From Bryobacter sp. (GTDB lineage: Bacteria > Acidobacteriota > Terriglobia > Bryobacterales > Bryobacteraceae): a DNA stretch of 64,000 nt. The notes beneath the pieces are model-generated. The model was not told where the DNA came from and did no database searches. It saw nothing but the letters and a program-made list of their open reading frames with translations. The stretch is taken from NCBI GenBank assembly GCA_022843625.1, contig JALHNH010000003.1, forward strand, positions 62,001 to 126,000, given 5' to 3'. Shown piece after piece: positions 34,026-42,421 of the stretch (the first letter of the stretch is position 1; each line of letters starts with the position of its first letter). Made by a program: the position numbers and the translations under genes.

Positions 34026-34262
34026 TTATTCCGTCCTCCTGACCCACAGCACCTGTGGGAGTTTGTCTGCCGCTTCTGCCAGCCGCTTGAGTGCAAGCTG
34101 GACGATTGGTTTGTCATTGCGCCTGGGAATCGCTATCACCCAGGTGCCATCTCGTTCCCGCCACTGCCGCGCTCCATAAGCGTCGAGAATGCTGGACGGC
34201 TCGTGCTCGATCGTTGCGCTCACGCTGGCACCCCCATCTCGATCGACGATCCTCGCCGCCAT
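34026..34262 (-). CDS. Hypothetical phage protein downstream of helicase
   Basis: 78 residues from the ATG at 34262, overlapping the helicase gene's end by 43 bases. Contains WRERDGTWVIAIPRRNDKP and a basic helix. A longer frame upstream is only a shadow of the helicase gene. Function unknown. Confidence 0.55.
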   Translation of the reverse strand: MAARIVDRDGGASVSATIEHEPSSILDAYGARQWRERDGTWVIAIPRRNDKPIVQLALKRLAEAADKLPQVLWVRRTE

Positions 34263-35896
34263 GGCTGGCAAAGCCGCAGTGTCGACTGGGCCCGGGTGCA
34301 AGCCACGTAGTAGAGCCGCAGCAGGGCATCCCGCGTCGCGCCGCCTCGCATGTAATCGTTCTTCCAGCGGTTGGTCAGGTCGGGTAATACAAAGACCGTG
34401 TCTGCCTGGCCGCCCTTGACGCTGTGAATGGTGCCAACGGTGAGCAGAGGCTTTTCGGTGGTAGTGGCCAGGCTTTTGCGCTCCACCACTTTGGCGGCAT
34501 ACTGAGCGTCGTGGTGGTGCTTGGTGAGTACCCTGCGCTGCCACCAGTCCGCGATCGCCGCGTCGGAGTGCTCCATGTGGCGGCTTAACGTCTCCCACTC
34601 GGCCGCATCCATCTTGCTGGCCAGCCAGGCAGGGGCGATCAGTGCGTCGCTGTCGAGGCTCTTGATCTCTTCTTTCGCGCCAGACTCAAACGTGCCGTCC
34701 GCTCGGATCCACTCGGCCCACAGTTTCAACTCTTGCCCTTTGTAGATCCAATCCTCATGGCGTCGAGGCCTCGCTGCGGCGATGCATTGGATGCGGCGGC
34801 CTGCGCCGTTGCCCTTGCCGCCCAGCGGATTCCAGATCAGGTTGTCGGGGCGGTAGCTGTTGCCAAAGGGTATGCCGCGCCGGCGTAATTCCTGCATGGT
34901 GCGAGTAAGGGCAAAGTGGGCGCTCCCCAGCAGCATCGTCGTCTTGCCTTGGGCCACGTTTGCTTCGAGGCGATTGGCCAGGCCAGCGACATCAAAGCCT
35001 CCGGAGGCTTCGTTGCGCACCATGCCTTCTTCAGCTTTGGGAAAGAACGGTTTCGACTGGCGAATCGTAATCCTGCTGGACCAGTGCCTCACCACGTAGC
35101 GATGGATGGCGGCCGGGATGCGCTTGCTCTCAATGAGAGTACGCACCTGGCTGTCTGCCAACTTTGGCAGCAGCAGCGATCGCGGATCCGCTCCCGCGTA
35201 GCTGTAAAGCGATTGGTCATCATCCCCAGCAATCAGCAGATAAGATGCTGCCTTGCCCCAGCTGCGGACCAGTGCCAATTGCAGCGGGTTAAAGTCCTGC
35301 CCTTCGTCGCAGATGATGGCTCTCGGGTTGCCCGGTGCAACGCCAACATCGTGCAGGCAGTTCTCGATCAGATCAGTAAAGTCGAGGATGTTGCGGCTCT
35401 TCTTCCAGTTGGTCCAGGCACGCCAGAACGGTGCCACTGTGCTGGGCCAGCGATCCTGCGGCACCATCCGTGCCCTCAGCAGGTTGATCTCGCGCAAGGC
35501 CTGATCGCCAATGGTTTCGCGGCCAGTTGGTTCGCCCTGATCGTTGTATCGATGGCTGAGGGCAAACTCCGGATGGATCTCATTCCACTTGCTGGTGATG
35601 GTCTCGGCAATGTAGGGCTTCAGCAGTGCCCGGTAGCAGACGGCATGCAGCGTGGCCACGTTCTCTGCCGGGATTGCAAGGTCTTTGCTCACCAGCTCGT
35701 GCGCGGCGGCTCTGGTGTGGCTCATCACGAGCACCTGGCGGACGCCGAATCGGCTCGCTGCCTGGGAGATGTGCCCGGTCAGGTAGGTTGTCTTTCCTGT
35801 GCCTGGAGGGCCGAAGACGCGGAGCTCGTTGCCGATGGCGTCCTCGGGCAGCTCGTTGGCTGCCAGGCGTTCGTCGAATAGTTGTGCTGTGCTCAT
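34220..35896 (-). CDS. UvrD/Rep-type superfamily 1 DNA helicase
   Basis: 558 residues. Walker A GPPGTGKTT at residues 29-37, Walker B with DEGQDFNPLQ, motif III GDDDQSLYSYAGADPRS, motif IV-like SKRIP, and late motif VGTIHSVKGGQADTVFVLPD and YVACTRAQSTLRL. Residues 400-470 replace the usual 2B domain in reduced form. A phage-encoded repair or replication helicase. Coupled to the HD gene by ATGA. Confidence 0.9.
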   Translation of the reverse strand: MSTAQLFDERLAANELPEDAIGNELRVFGPPGTGKTTYLTGHISQAASRFGVRQVLVMSHTRAAAHELVSKDLAIPAENVATLHAVCYRALLKPYIAETITSKWNEIHPEFALSHRYNDQGEPTGRETIGDQALREINLLRARMVPQDRWPSTVAPFWRAWTNWKKSRNILDFTDLIENCLHDVGVAPGNPRAIICDEGQDFNPLQLALVRSWGKAASYLLIAGDDDQSLYSYAGADPRSLLLPKLADSQVRTLIESKRIPAAIHRYVVRHWSSRITIRQSKPFFPKAEEGMVRNEASGGFDVAGLANRLEANVAQGKTTMLLGSAHFALTRTMQELRRRGIPFGNSYRPDNLIWNPLGGKGNGAGRRIQCIAAARPRRHEDWIYKGQELKLWAEWIRADGTFESGAKEEIKSLDSDALIAPAWLASKMDAAEWETLSRHMEHSDAAIADWWQRRVLTKHHHDAQYAAKVVERKSLATTTEKPLLTVGTIHSVKGGQADTVFVLPDLTNRWKNDYMRGGATRDALLRLYYVACTRAQSTLRLCQPWRRGSSIEMGVPA

Positions 35897-36456
35897 CGGA
35901 GGCCTGCGTCTTTTGCAGCTGTGCGGAAAAACTCACGTTGGATTTCTGGTTTCCAATGCTCCTCGCCCAAATGCTTGGCTGCTGGGTAGGGGCACATTGC
36001 TTTGAACTTGTCCCACTTCTTCCATTCCGGAAGCTGGACGTCAAATAAGTGCTCGTACTCGTAGGCAAGCATTGCCTTGTCGGCATCATGAACCTTCTCC
36101 CAGTACTGTTCATTGAGCCCAAAGCGTTGAGCGATTGCCGACATAAGACGCTTTTCCGATTCGCGGTAGAAGGCGAATTCAGGCAGACGCTTTAAGGGGC
36201 TTGGGATATCCAACAGGTAGGCTTCGCTGGCATCATGCAGTAACCCGAATGCTCCGAACTGGGGGCAAAGTTCCGCAACGTGCATCGAATGCTCTAGAAC
36301 GCTGTAGTGACGTCTGGTGTGGCCGCTGAACCGGCACTGGTGGCTCAGTGCCCAAATGATGTCTTCCAGGTCAATATCTTCCGGTCGAGGGTCGAGCGGG
36401 TAGAAGCGCTTCCCTGTGTAAGTGTGGATCCAGTCGCCGTATCGTTGTTTGTCCAT
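35893..36456 (-). CDS. HD-domain phosphohydrolase (YfbR-like)
   Basis: 187 residues. HYSVLEHSMHVAELCP, LLHDASEAYLLDIPSPLK and HDADKAMLAYEYEHLF contain the His, His-Asp and Asp metal ligands of HD enzymes. Resembles YfbR-type 5'-nucleotidases found in phages, which dephosphorylate dNMPs. Begins after a 57-base gap and is coupled to the helicase gene. Confidence 0.85.
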   Translation of the reverse strand: MDKQRYGDWIHTYTGKRFYPLDPRPEDIDLEDIIWALSHQCRFSGHTRRHYSVLEHSMHVAELCPQFGAFGLLHDASEAYLLDIPSPLKRLPEFAFYRESEKRLMSAIAQRFGLNEQYWEKVHDADKAMLAYEYEHLFDVQLPEWKKWDKFKAMCPYPAAKHLGEEHWKPEIQREFFRTAAKDAGLR

Positions 36457-36513
36457 GGTGTGCTCCTTGCTATAGCCGCCATCCCCGCCGTCTGACTCGG
36501 CAGGGTGGGGGCT

Positions 36514-36840
36514 CTAGCCTACTGGCCCCACGCCAGTGTTCGCGGTGACGGCAGCGGCCAGAGCGTTGCTGTTGCTGTCGAGGGTGTCAGTGAGCTCTGC
36601 GAGCTTCACAGGGTCCACCCCGGCGTCCTTGATTTGCTGGCTCAGCCCGTTGATCAGCGTTACCGCCGATGCAATGACTGCCGTATTCTGTTCGACTTCC
36701 TCTTGAGGTTTTGCGAGTGATTGTGCCAAGTTGGCCTCCATGGTTTTGAGTTGGTTGATAATTGCCGACTCGCTGGTAGTCGGCAGGGCATCCTTGAAAA
36801 ACTGAAGGATGTGGACGAATTCTTGGGCGCTGATCTGCAT
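36514..36840 (-). CDS. Hypothetical helical phage protein
   Basis: 108 residues with regular hydrophobic heptads (IINQLKTMEANLAQSLAKPQEEVEQ) and a C-terminal Asn/Ala-rich end. No cysteines, no membrane segment. Similar helical proteins of about this size occur in phages as small structural or DNA-binding factors, but I cannot assign a family. Lies 14 bases after the primase gene. Confidence 0.62.
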   Translation of the reverse strand: MQISAQEFVHILQFFKDALPTTSESAIINQLKTMEANLAQSLAKPQEEVEQNTAVIASAVTLINGLSQQIKDAGVDPVKLAELTDTLDSNSNALAAAVTANTGVGPVG

Positions 36841-36854
36841 AGTTCGTGCTCCTG

Positions 36855-38576
36855 TTAAACGATGTGGGCCGTGTCTGTCGCGTCTTCCTGCGCCGGCGTG
36901 GTGAGAGTCTTGTCTGTCTCGAAGTCGGCTGGTGGGAAGTCCTTGGCTGGCAGTTTGTAGAAGGTCAGGTTTTGCTTCGGGCGGTGCCGGTAGCGCATCA
37001 TCTTTTTGCCGCCCAGATTGCTGAGTGAGTTCGCAATGTGGTTGTATGTCAGTCGCTCATTCAGATGCGTCATGGCCCACTTCTTGAAGTGATCGATGCA
37101 GACGCAGATCGCGCCGGCTTCGATGTGGGGCATCTTCACGTCGTCTGTGTTCGACGTCTTCAGCACGTCTTCCCAACTGGCATGCATCATGTTGTTGGCC
37201 AGGTATTCCACGAGCCAGCTTCGGATGCTGCCGGTGGGCTGGGACTCGGGGTCTGCTTCTTCTACCTCTTGGATGCTCAGCAGCAGATTGACAAAGCCAA
37301 CCCATTCCGGGTTCTTGTGATACGAGATGGCGTGGCCCAAGATGGCGGCCGTCATGCTGCGGAACTCAGCCTGGCTGGTGATCTGAGCGAAGGTGTCGAA
37401 GTGGACAGTGCCGGCCTTGGTGATCAGTTGGAAGCAGGGAGCTTCAGTGCCCACTTTCACAAAGCGCAACACTCTCGTCTGCAGCAGCGCGGTGAGCTCT
37501 CGCCGAATGGCTTCTTTCTCGTGATCTGGCGGCCCGGCTTCCTCTTTTTCTTCCTCATTGGAGGGTTGCCCGGCGGCGGGAGAATCTTGCTTCTCTGCCT
37601 TCACCTTCTGGGCTTTTGGCTCTGGTGTCCAGGCTCGTTTGAATGCTGCGAGGGCTGCCGCGTCCAGCGCAGGCGTCGCGTTTGCTATGCGCTCTAAATC
37701 CTCAGCCGTGCATCCGGTAGCCAGCCAGTCCACGACGTCGCCCTTGTCTGGCAGATCGGGCAGCTCGACGATGCGGATCTCTTTGGCCAGGCTGAGCAAT
37801 TGGTCTGCAACGGAGAGAGCGTGCTTGCGGCCCACGTCATCGTTATCCGGCAGGATCACGAGTGTTGCGCCAATGAACGGGGGGTTTAATTCATGCCGGT
37901 ATTTATTCCACTTTCCGGCCCCTTGTGGATTGCAGGTCGCTGGCAAGCTTTGCTTGACCAGCGACTCCACAGCCTTCTCGCCCTCCACAACATAAATCCG
38001 CTGCCCGTCGGCCTTCGCCTGTAGCAATTGGGGGAGTCGGTACGGTACGCGAGCAACGCCCTCCATATTGCCTGACGTCGCATCCCAACCCCCCTCTTTT
38101 GGGGTCTCCAGCGAAAACTTTTTCTCCGGTTTGGCATTTCCGACTGGTGCTTTTTCACGTCGCACAGCGCGAAACACGGGGTCTCCGGATTCGCTCAGAT
38201 AGGTGTAGGTGGCCGTGATGCGCCAGGGTGAAAGCTGCTCGCGATAGGCCTTTACTGCCGGGGCTGGATGCACCAATTGTGGGCCCATGGCGGGGGGTGT
38301 GGGCCGGCCGATGATTTCGTAGACGGCTGCTTTGGCTTCGGGGAAGTGAGAGCCGCTTAGTTCCTGCTCGAGGCCGAAGATATCGCCGCCGCGGCCGCAG
38401 GTGCTGTGGCAATACCATCGGCCTGTGGAGAGATCGACGGCAAAGCTGGTATTGCTTTTGCCGTTGTGGATCGGGCATCGGGCGCGGAGCTGGTCGCCAG
38501 TGGCGTAAGCGCCGGGGACGCGGGCTCGATAGTAGTCCTCGATCTCACTGCGTGTGAGGCTTGCATCGCTAGTCAT
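36855..38576 (-). CDS. Phage primase with CHC2 zinc finger and TOPRIM domain
   Basis: 573 residues from the ATG at 38576. Zinc finger near residues 30-70 (RCPIHNGKSNTSFAVDLSTGRWYCHSTCG in the protein), TOPRIM core IYVVEGEKAVESL then LVILPDNDDVGRKHA, and a C-terminal region that may be the helicase-partner domain. Synthesises primers for prophage replication. The open frame continues 35 codons upstream through a hydrophobic stretch (TNIVATLLIAWSA); no ribosome site favours either start. Confidence 0.85.
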   Translation of the reverse strand: MTSDASLTRSEIEDYYRARVPGAYATGDQLRARCPIHNGKSNTSFAVDLSTGRWYCHSTCGRGGDIFGLEQELSGSHFPEAKAAVYEIIGRPTPPAMGPQLVHPAPAVKAYREQLSPWRITATYTYLSESGDPVFRAVRREKAPVGNAKPEKKFSLETPKEGGWDATSGNMEGVARVPYRLPQLLQAKADGQRIYVVEGEKAVESLVKQSLPATCNPQGAGKWNKYRHELNPPFIGATLVILPDNDDVGRKHALSVADQLLSLAKEIRIVELPDLPDKGDVVDWLATGCTAEDLERIANATPALDAAALAAFKRAWTPEPKAQKVKAEKQDSPAAGQPSNEEEKEEAGPPDHEKEAIRRELTALLQTRVLRFVKVGTEAPCFQLITKAGTVHFDTFAQITSQAEFRSMTAAILGHAISYHKNPEWVGFVNLLLSIQEVEEADPESQPTGSIRSWLVEYLANNMMHASWEDVLKTSNTDDVKMPHIEAGAICVCIDHFKKWAMTHLNERLTYNHIANSLSNLGGKKMMRYRHRPKQNLTFYKLPAKDFPPADFETDKTLTTPAQEDATDTAHIV

Positions 38577-38793
38577 GGCAGACCAGGCGATCAGTAGTGT
38601 GGCGACGATGTTGGTGATGGTTCGCATGATTGACGCTCGAAATGGGTATGCGTGCTGGCAAAGGGCACTCCTAAAAAACACAAAAAAATCCCTGCCCTCA
38701 AAGGGAGATAAGAGAGCAGGGCCAAAGACTAAGCGGACCCGAAGTTTGTGAAAAGGCCGCTTACAGCTTCAGTGGGAGAAAGAGAAGACATGG

Positions 38794-39042
38794 CTATGCA
38801 GCCTTGACATTGCCCTTGATGTAGCAATTGACGCTGCCCCAATCTATGAACTCGTAGAGGATCTCTGTGAGATGGCACCAGCCGACGCGTTCGGTTAGGC
38901 CGATCTTGCAGAGGTTTTGACCTGCGCGCAGACGAAGAAGCACCGCCCGTGTCTTTTTCCGTTTGTCTGCTGCGATTTGCGCGTTGGTCGTTCTCGCTGC
39001 AGTGGCCTCCTGATACTTTTGGATCGAAATGACCTTAGGCAT
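38794..39042 (-). CDS. Small basic early phage protein
   Basis: 82 residues, N-terminal basic helix (AADKRKKTRAVLLRLRAG), possible helix-turn-helix in the middle. Starts inside the end of the RHH gene (8-base overlap). Function unknown. Confidence 0.58.
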   Translation of the reverse strand: MPKVISIQKYQEATAARTTNAQIAADKRKKTRAVLLRLRAGQNLCKIGLTERVGWCHLTEILYEFIDWGSVNCYIKGNVKAA

Positions 39043-39226
39043 GCGCTTTCTCCATGGCAGGGAAGTATTGTTTGAGGCTGTTAGTGATGAGTCGAACCTT
39101 GGGAATGCCGCTGCTGTTGTGCAAGTCTTCCAGTTGGTCGGCTACGTCCTGGGGCAGCACAATTGTGAGGCGAGCTACGGCTTTTCGCTGTGGTAATGTA
39201 CTGTTTGCTGTGGCTTTTTGTGGCAC
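39035..39226 (-). CDS. Ribbon-helix-helix (CopG-like) regulator
   Basis: 63 residues with a GTG start. RLTIVLPQDVADQLEDL ... IPKVRLITNSLKQYF matches the beta-strand plus two helices of RHH repressors. It is the first leftward gene and lies 11 bases from the TTACGGAA repeats, so it is the best candidate to bind them and act as the prophage or early-operon repressor. Its ribosome binding site is poor. Confidence 0.7.
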   Translation of the reverse strand: MPQKATANSTLPQRKAVARLTIVLPQDVADQLEDLHNSSGIPKVRLITNSLKQYFPAMEKAHA

Positions 39227-39236
39227 AGGATGATTA

Positions 39237-39275
39237 TTACGGAATTACGGAATTCCGTCAACAACAATTTACGGA
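39237..39275. promoter_or_regulatory. TTACGGAA operator-like repeats in the prophage control region
   Basis: TTACGGAA at 39237-39244 and 39245-39252 in tandem, a palindrome ACGGAATTCCGT at 39247-39258, and TTACGGA at 39269-39275. They occupy the gap between the divergent GTG starts at 39226 and 39287. Element A carries the same motif at 6861-6921. Confidence 0.6.
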
Positions 39276-39286
39276 GATCCGCTTAA

Positions 39287-39646
39287 GTGTCTGAATCTGT
39301 TGAGAAAAAGCTTACGGTAATGATTCCAATGGCGACTTACGTTAAAGCGGTTTCCCGGATGAGCCCTCTTGGTTTGAAGTTCCAAGGCTTGCTGTTGCAT
39401 CTGCTTCAGGATTGGGTTGAAAATGCCGAGGCTGATGGTGATGCGTTTTCGGATTCAAAATTGCAGCGCGGGTCGAATGTGAGTGGGACGACAAAAGAGC
39501 AAAAGCAAGTATCTGAGTTTTTGGATTTTCTTCGCACGGGTGAAAAGAGCGATGTCCACACGGTTCTCTCGTTGATTGCCCGATTGTCCAGCCGTAGGAG
39601 CGAGATAAGTGAATCTTCACAAGAAAGGAAACTAAACAGCCGATAA
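39287..39646 (+). CDS. Possible ribbon-helix-helix regulator, first rightward gene
   Basis: 119 residues, GTG start with GGAG 11 bases upstream. KKLTVMIPMATYVKAVSRMSPLG resembles an RHH strand plus helix; the C-terminal third is Ser/Lys rich. Its start codon lies within an AAGTGTCTG repeat like those at 39988-40299, which would allow autoregulation. Family uncertain. Confidence 0.6.
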   Translation: MSESVEKKLTVMIPMATYVKAVSRMSPLGLKFQGLLLHLLQDWVENAEADGDAFSDSKLQRGSNVSGTTKEQKQVSEFLDFLRTGEKSDVHTVLSLIARLSSRRSEISESSQERKLNSR

Positions 39647-39653
39647 GCCCCTC

Positions 39654-39884
39654 ATGGGGATGACTCCGATTGTTTTTAAGCCGGTGATTATGCAACCGGA
39701 ACTGCGAGAAATCATTGCTCTGAGAGCTGAAATCGCATATCGAAGCCAGACGCTCCTCGGTCGTGAGGAAAGTGTTCTGATGCGCCTTGTTCGAGGTGCA
39801 GATATTGAGCCAGGGGTTCATCAGGCCTGGCTGCAAGACACGCTGAAGGGACGTATCCGGAAGCAGATTCTGGAAGTCCGTTAA
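39654..39884 (+). CDS. Small hypothetical protein in the control region
   Basis: 76 residues, helical and basic at the end (DTLKGRIRKQILEVR). Eight bases after the preceding gene. An inverted repeat follows 14 bases after the stop. No family recognised. Confidence 0.58.
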   Translation: MGMTPIVFKPVIMQPELREIIALRAEIAYRSQTLLGREESVLMRLVRGADIEPGVHQAWLQDTLKGRIRKQILEVR

Positions 39885-39898
39885 GGCGAGCCTGGGTG

Positions 39899-39949
39899 AG
39901 ACCCGCAGTGGCGTTTCGAATTCCTTCCATGCCTCTCCGCTGCGGGTCT
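39899..39949 (+). terminator. Inverted repeat after the 76-residue gene
   Basis: AGACCCGCAG at 39899-39908 and CTGCGGGTCT at 39940-39949, a perfect 10-bp stem with a 31-base loop, just downstream of the small gene. No strong T-run, so a weak or factor-dependent terminator is possible. Confidence 0.45.
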
Positions 39950-39984
39950 ATTAACGGGCTTTATACGAAGCGTCATTCTGGAGG

Positions 39985-40300
39985 CTGCCAGACACTTACG
40001 CACGCGCACATATAGCGTTTTTTTCGACGAAGCCACTTTCACCGCAAACACGAACACCCTGATTCGTCTTTGAATACTCGCGCAAAGTATTGAAAGTAGG
40101 CACTATAGTGAAATTCCTATAGCGTACGTGTATAGAGTGTCTGGAGGGTTCGTAAGTGTCTGATTCGGCGTTGAAGCGTGAAATCACGACATCAAGTGTC
40201 TGGAGTGTATGGATATGACAGCACTCAAGTTATTGATTCTTGGTAGGGTCTCCAGACACTCCAGACACTTGAGCGCACAAGTGTCTGGAGTGTCTGGAGC
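39985..40300. repeat. AAGTGTCTGGAGTGT repeat array with a perfect 21-bp inverted repeat
   Basis: GTGTCTGGA-type units occur at 39988-39997 (minus), 40136-40146, 40154-40162, 40194-40208, 40250-40270 (two units, minus) and 40279-40299 (two units, plus). The last two blocks form a perfect 21-bp inverted repeat around an 8-base centre. A 10-bp palindrome CACTATAGTG lies at 40101-40110. Occupies most of the 545-base gap 39885-40429, which has no convincing gene. Probable operator or iteron origin. Confidence 0.7.
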
Positions 40301-40429
40301 GAATAGAATTTATATTAAGTAGGGCTGAATGGGCAGGATAGCCCGATAGGCGAGTAAAGCGATACTACCTGAGGTAGGGCGGGAAATGCAAGATGGCTTA
40401 TGCAAAAACTTTTTTGGAGGACGGGGATT

Positions 40430-41020
40430 ATGCTTTCACGAAGGTCGATGTTGGCGGTTGTAGGTGCCCCGCTTGTTGCGCAGGAATCTGCGAATGGCCT
40501 GCTCACGATGTTGAAGTTCCCTGGCGGACCCATGAAAACCGATCTGGGCCATGGCGTCGTCGTCAACAAGAACTCATCGTTAGATCGAATCTGGTACACG
40601 ATCAACGATGGTGGATGCCCAATCCAGCTGACTGATTGTGGCATCACGAGTGTCTATGTTCAGGAGCGATTTACTGGAAGGTACATGCTGGTTCCGCGTG
40701 GAGCAGTGAAGGCGGCAAAAAACATCCGAGCCTTCGATCTGACGTTCGCTTTGTTTAACGCATGGGGAGATCGGACACGGTTGTTGGGTTACACACAAGT
40801 AATGGATCTGGCTGCTGGAGCACAGCACACGATGGAAAGCGGGTGGAATACAACCGAGGAGGAAGTCTCACTATTGCGGAGTTCGGTTGGGTTTGTGTCG
40901 AGGGTGTTGACGGAAGATGAAACGGTTTGGAACTGCGACTACAACGGAGTTTCTCGAAAGCTGGCCGAGGCGAAGATCAAGATTTCTGCCGGGAGGCTGG
41001 CTCAGCCGGTCAAGGAATAG
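40430..41020 (+). CDS. Tat-like exported prophage accessory protein
   Basis: 196 residues from the ATG at 40430, chosen because GGAGG lies ten bases upstream. The N-terminus LSRRSMLAVVGAPLVAQE looks like a twin-arginine signal. The rest has beta-rich stretches and three or more Cys. No family recognised. It lies between the control region and the late genes and is likely a moron expressed in the lysogen. Confidence 0.68.
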   Translation: MLSRRSMLAVVGAPLVAQESANGLLTMLKFPGGPMKTDLGHGVVVNKNSSLDRIWYTINDGGCPIQLTDCGITSVYVQERFTGRYMLVPRGAVKAAKNIRAFDLTFALFNAWGDRTRLLGYTQVMDLAAGAQHTMESGWNTTEEEVSLLRSSVGFVSRVLTEDETVWNCDYNGVSRKLAEAKIKISAGRLAQPVKE

Positions 41021-41150
41021 CCTTTTCGATGAATACCGATGCGCGGTTGTTGAGTTCTTGCCTTTGTGGTTTTCTGTGGTAAATTACGCATATTGATTTT
41101 GGCTTTGCTGAGCGAATCGTCCCCGCTTTCGAAGCCTTGGAGAAATGCAA

Positions 41151-41858
41151 ATGACTGACAACGAATGGGTCCGGCGCATCATCGACAGCATGATCAGTGG
41201 GACGGAATCTCCAGGTGATCTGGCCGCAGGTCTCCGCGCTATGAATCATTGCGATGAGCGCATCAAGGGGTTCACTGCTGGACGCCGCCAGGCTAGGTCT
41301 GCTGATGAAATCTTTGGGATGATGCACGGCGTAATGTGTGATGGGGTGCTGGCAGATTCAGAAATCTTCTACCTGGCCAGCTTCCTGGTTGCGAATGGCG
41401 AATTCATCAACCAATGGCCTTTCAACGTGCTCTGTAATCGGATCTCTGAAGCGCTTGAAGACGGCATTGTGACTGAAGAGGAGCGAGATGACCTGACTGT
41501 GCTGATCAAGGAAATCATCGGCTCCAAGGATCCTGTTCTCGAGCGCTTCGAGCGCGTCGCTACGGCGCTGCCGTTGACCAAGCCTATACCCCAAGTCATC
41601 TACGATCAGAACGAGTTTGTATTCACTGGAAAGTTCGTCTACGGTTCGCGTCGCAAGTGCTGTGAGGCGACTATGCAGCGCGGCGGACATGTCGCCGATG
41701 ATGTTCGGTTATCGACTCGCTACCTGGTGATCGGCATGTGTGGCTCTGAGAACTGGGTTCATACCTCGCATGGCCGCAAGATCGAAAAGGCTGTCCAGAT
41801 GAGCGGCTTTGGGCAGATCAACATCATCACAGAGCAGTGCTGGCAAGGCGCTCTGTGA
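41151..41858 (+). CDS. BRCT-domain prophage protein
   Basis: 235 residues; the second ATG (41151) fits GGAG spacing better than the first (41145). Residues 20-140 are acidic and TerB-like (FGMMHGVMCDGVLADSEIFYLASFL). The C-terminal 80 residues are a BRCT domain: FVFTGKFVYGSRRKCCEATMQRGGHVADDVRLSTRYLVIG in the protein, ending WVHTSHGRKIEKA. Such proteins resemble the BRCT tail of NAD-dependent DNA ligase. A promoter-like TTGCCT/TAAATT pair lies upstream near 41060-41087. Confidence 0.8.
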   Translation: MTDNEWVRRIIDSMISGTESPGDLAAGLRAMNHCDERIKGFTAGRRQARSADEIFGMMHGVMCDGVLADSEIFYLASFLVANGEFINQWPFNVLCNRISEALEDGIVTEEERDDLTVLIKEIIGSKDPVLERFERVATALPLTKPIPQVIYDQNEFVFTGKFVYGSRRKCCEATMQRGGHVADDVRLSTRYLVIGMCGSENWVHTSHGRKIEKAVQMSGFGQINIITEQCWQGAL

Positions 41859-41930
41859 AGGAAAGCACCCTTCGCCAAGCTAACAAAGTGAAGTCCTCTG
41901 GTTGCCAATGGTGTCGGCCAGGTGTAGGTT

Positions 41931-42062
41931 GTGATCACAAGCTATGTTCGATATGATAATCGTGCTTGTGTGGCTGGTGCATCGACAGGGTCTATCAAGA
42001 CCGCCTACAAGACAGTGAGCCGTTCGACCCCTACGTGGGGCGAGTTTAAGAATTTGCGCTGA
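41931..42062 (+). CDS. Possible small ORF upstream of DUF2283
   Basis: 43 residues from a GTG, ending one base before the DUF2283 start, so it would be coupled. Ser/Thr/Lys-rich C-terminus (SIKTAYKTVSRSTPTWGEF). No family recognised; could be a gene remnant. Weak ribosome binding site. Confidence 0.3.
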   Translation: MITSYVRYDNRACVAGASTGSIKTAYKTVSRSTPTWGEFKNLR

Positions 42063-42063
42063 T

Positions 42064-42342
42064 ATGAAGATTCGATACGACGAACAAGCCGACGTGCTAT
42101 ACCTAACTTTTGTCGAGGGAATGGCTGCTGATCTGACGATCGACAATGATTCCGGCGACGTTATTCGTTACAATTCTCAGTCCTGTGTTGTTGTTGGAAT
42201 CACTGTTGTTGATTTTCAATCGCGGGTTAAGGGCTGGTCTCTGGATATTCCGGAAGTGGAGAATGGCAAGTTAACACCTGCTGGGGAGGCTCTTTTCTCA
42301 GTCTTTGCCAAGCCTCCATTCGACCTGCTGGCTACTAGATAA
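42064..42342 (+). CDS. DUF2283 family protein
   Basis: 92 residues. Begins KIRYDEQADVLYLTF, then IRYNSQSCVVVGITVVDF, the hallmark of DUF2283. Members often sit beside DUF4258 genes in toxin-antitoxin-like pairs, but no DUF4258 is recognisable here. Likely moron or addiction remnant. Confidence 0.85.
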   Translation: MKIRYDEQADVLYLTFVEGMAADLTIDNDSGDVIRYNSQSCVVVGITVVDFQSRVKGWSLDIPEVENGKLTPAGEALFSVFAKPPFDLLATR

Positions 42343-42421
42343 TTCGATAGCGTTAGTGCAGTGCTTGGTGAGGTAGGGCTCAGAATGCATGCGGCGTTTG
42401 GGGATCAGGGGTGGATCCAAG

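Noticed and set aside
34220..36456. SF1 helicase plus HD protein as a defence system
   Set aside because: Both are common phage replication and nucleotide genes; no nuclease partner or defence signature beside them.
39996..40187. 63-codon minus-strand frame in the repeat array
   Set aside because: Overlaps the repeats, lacks a ribosome site and does not look like a protein.
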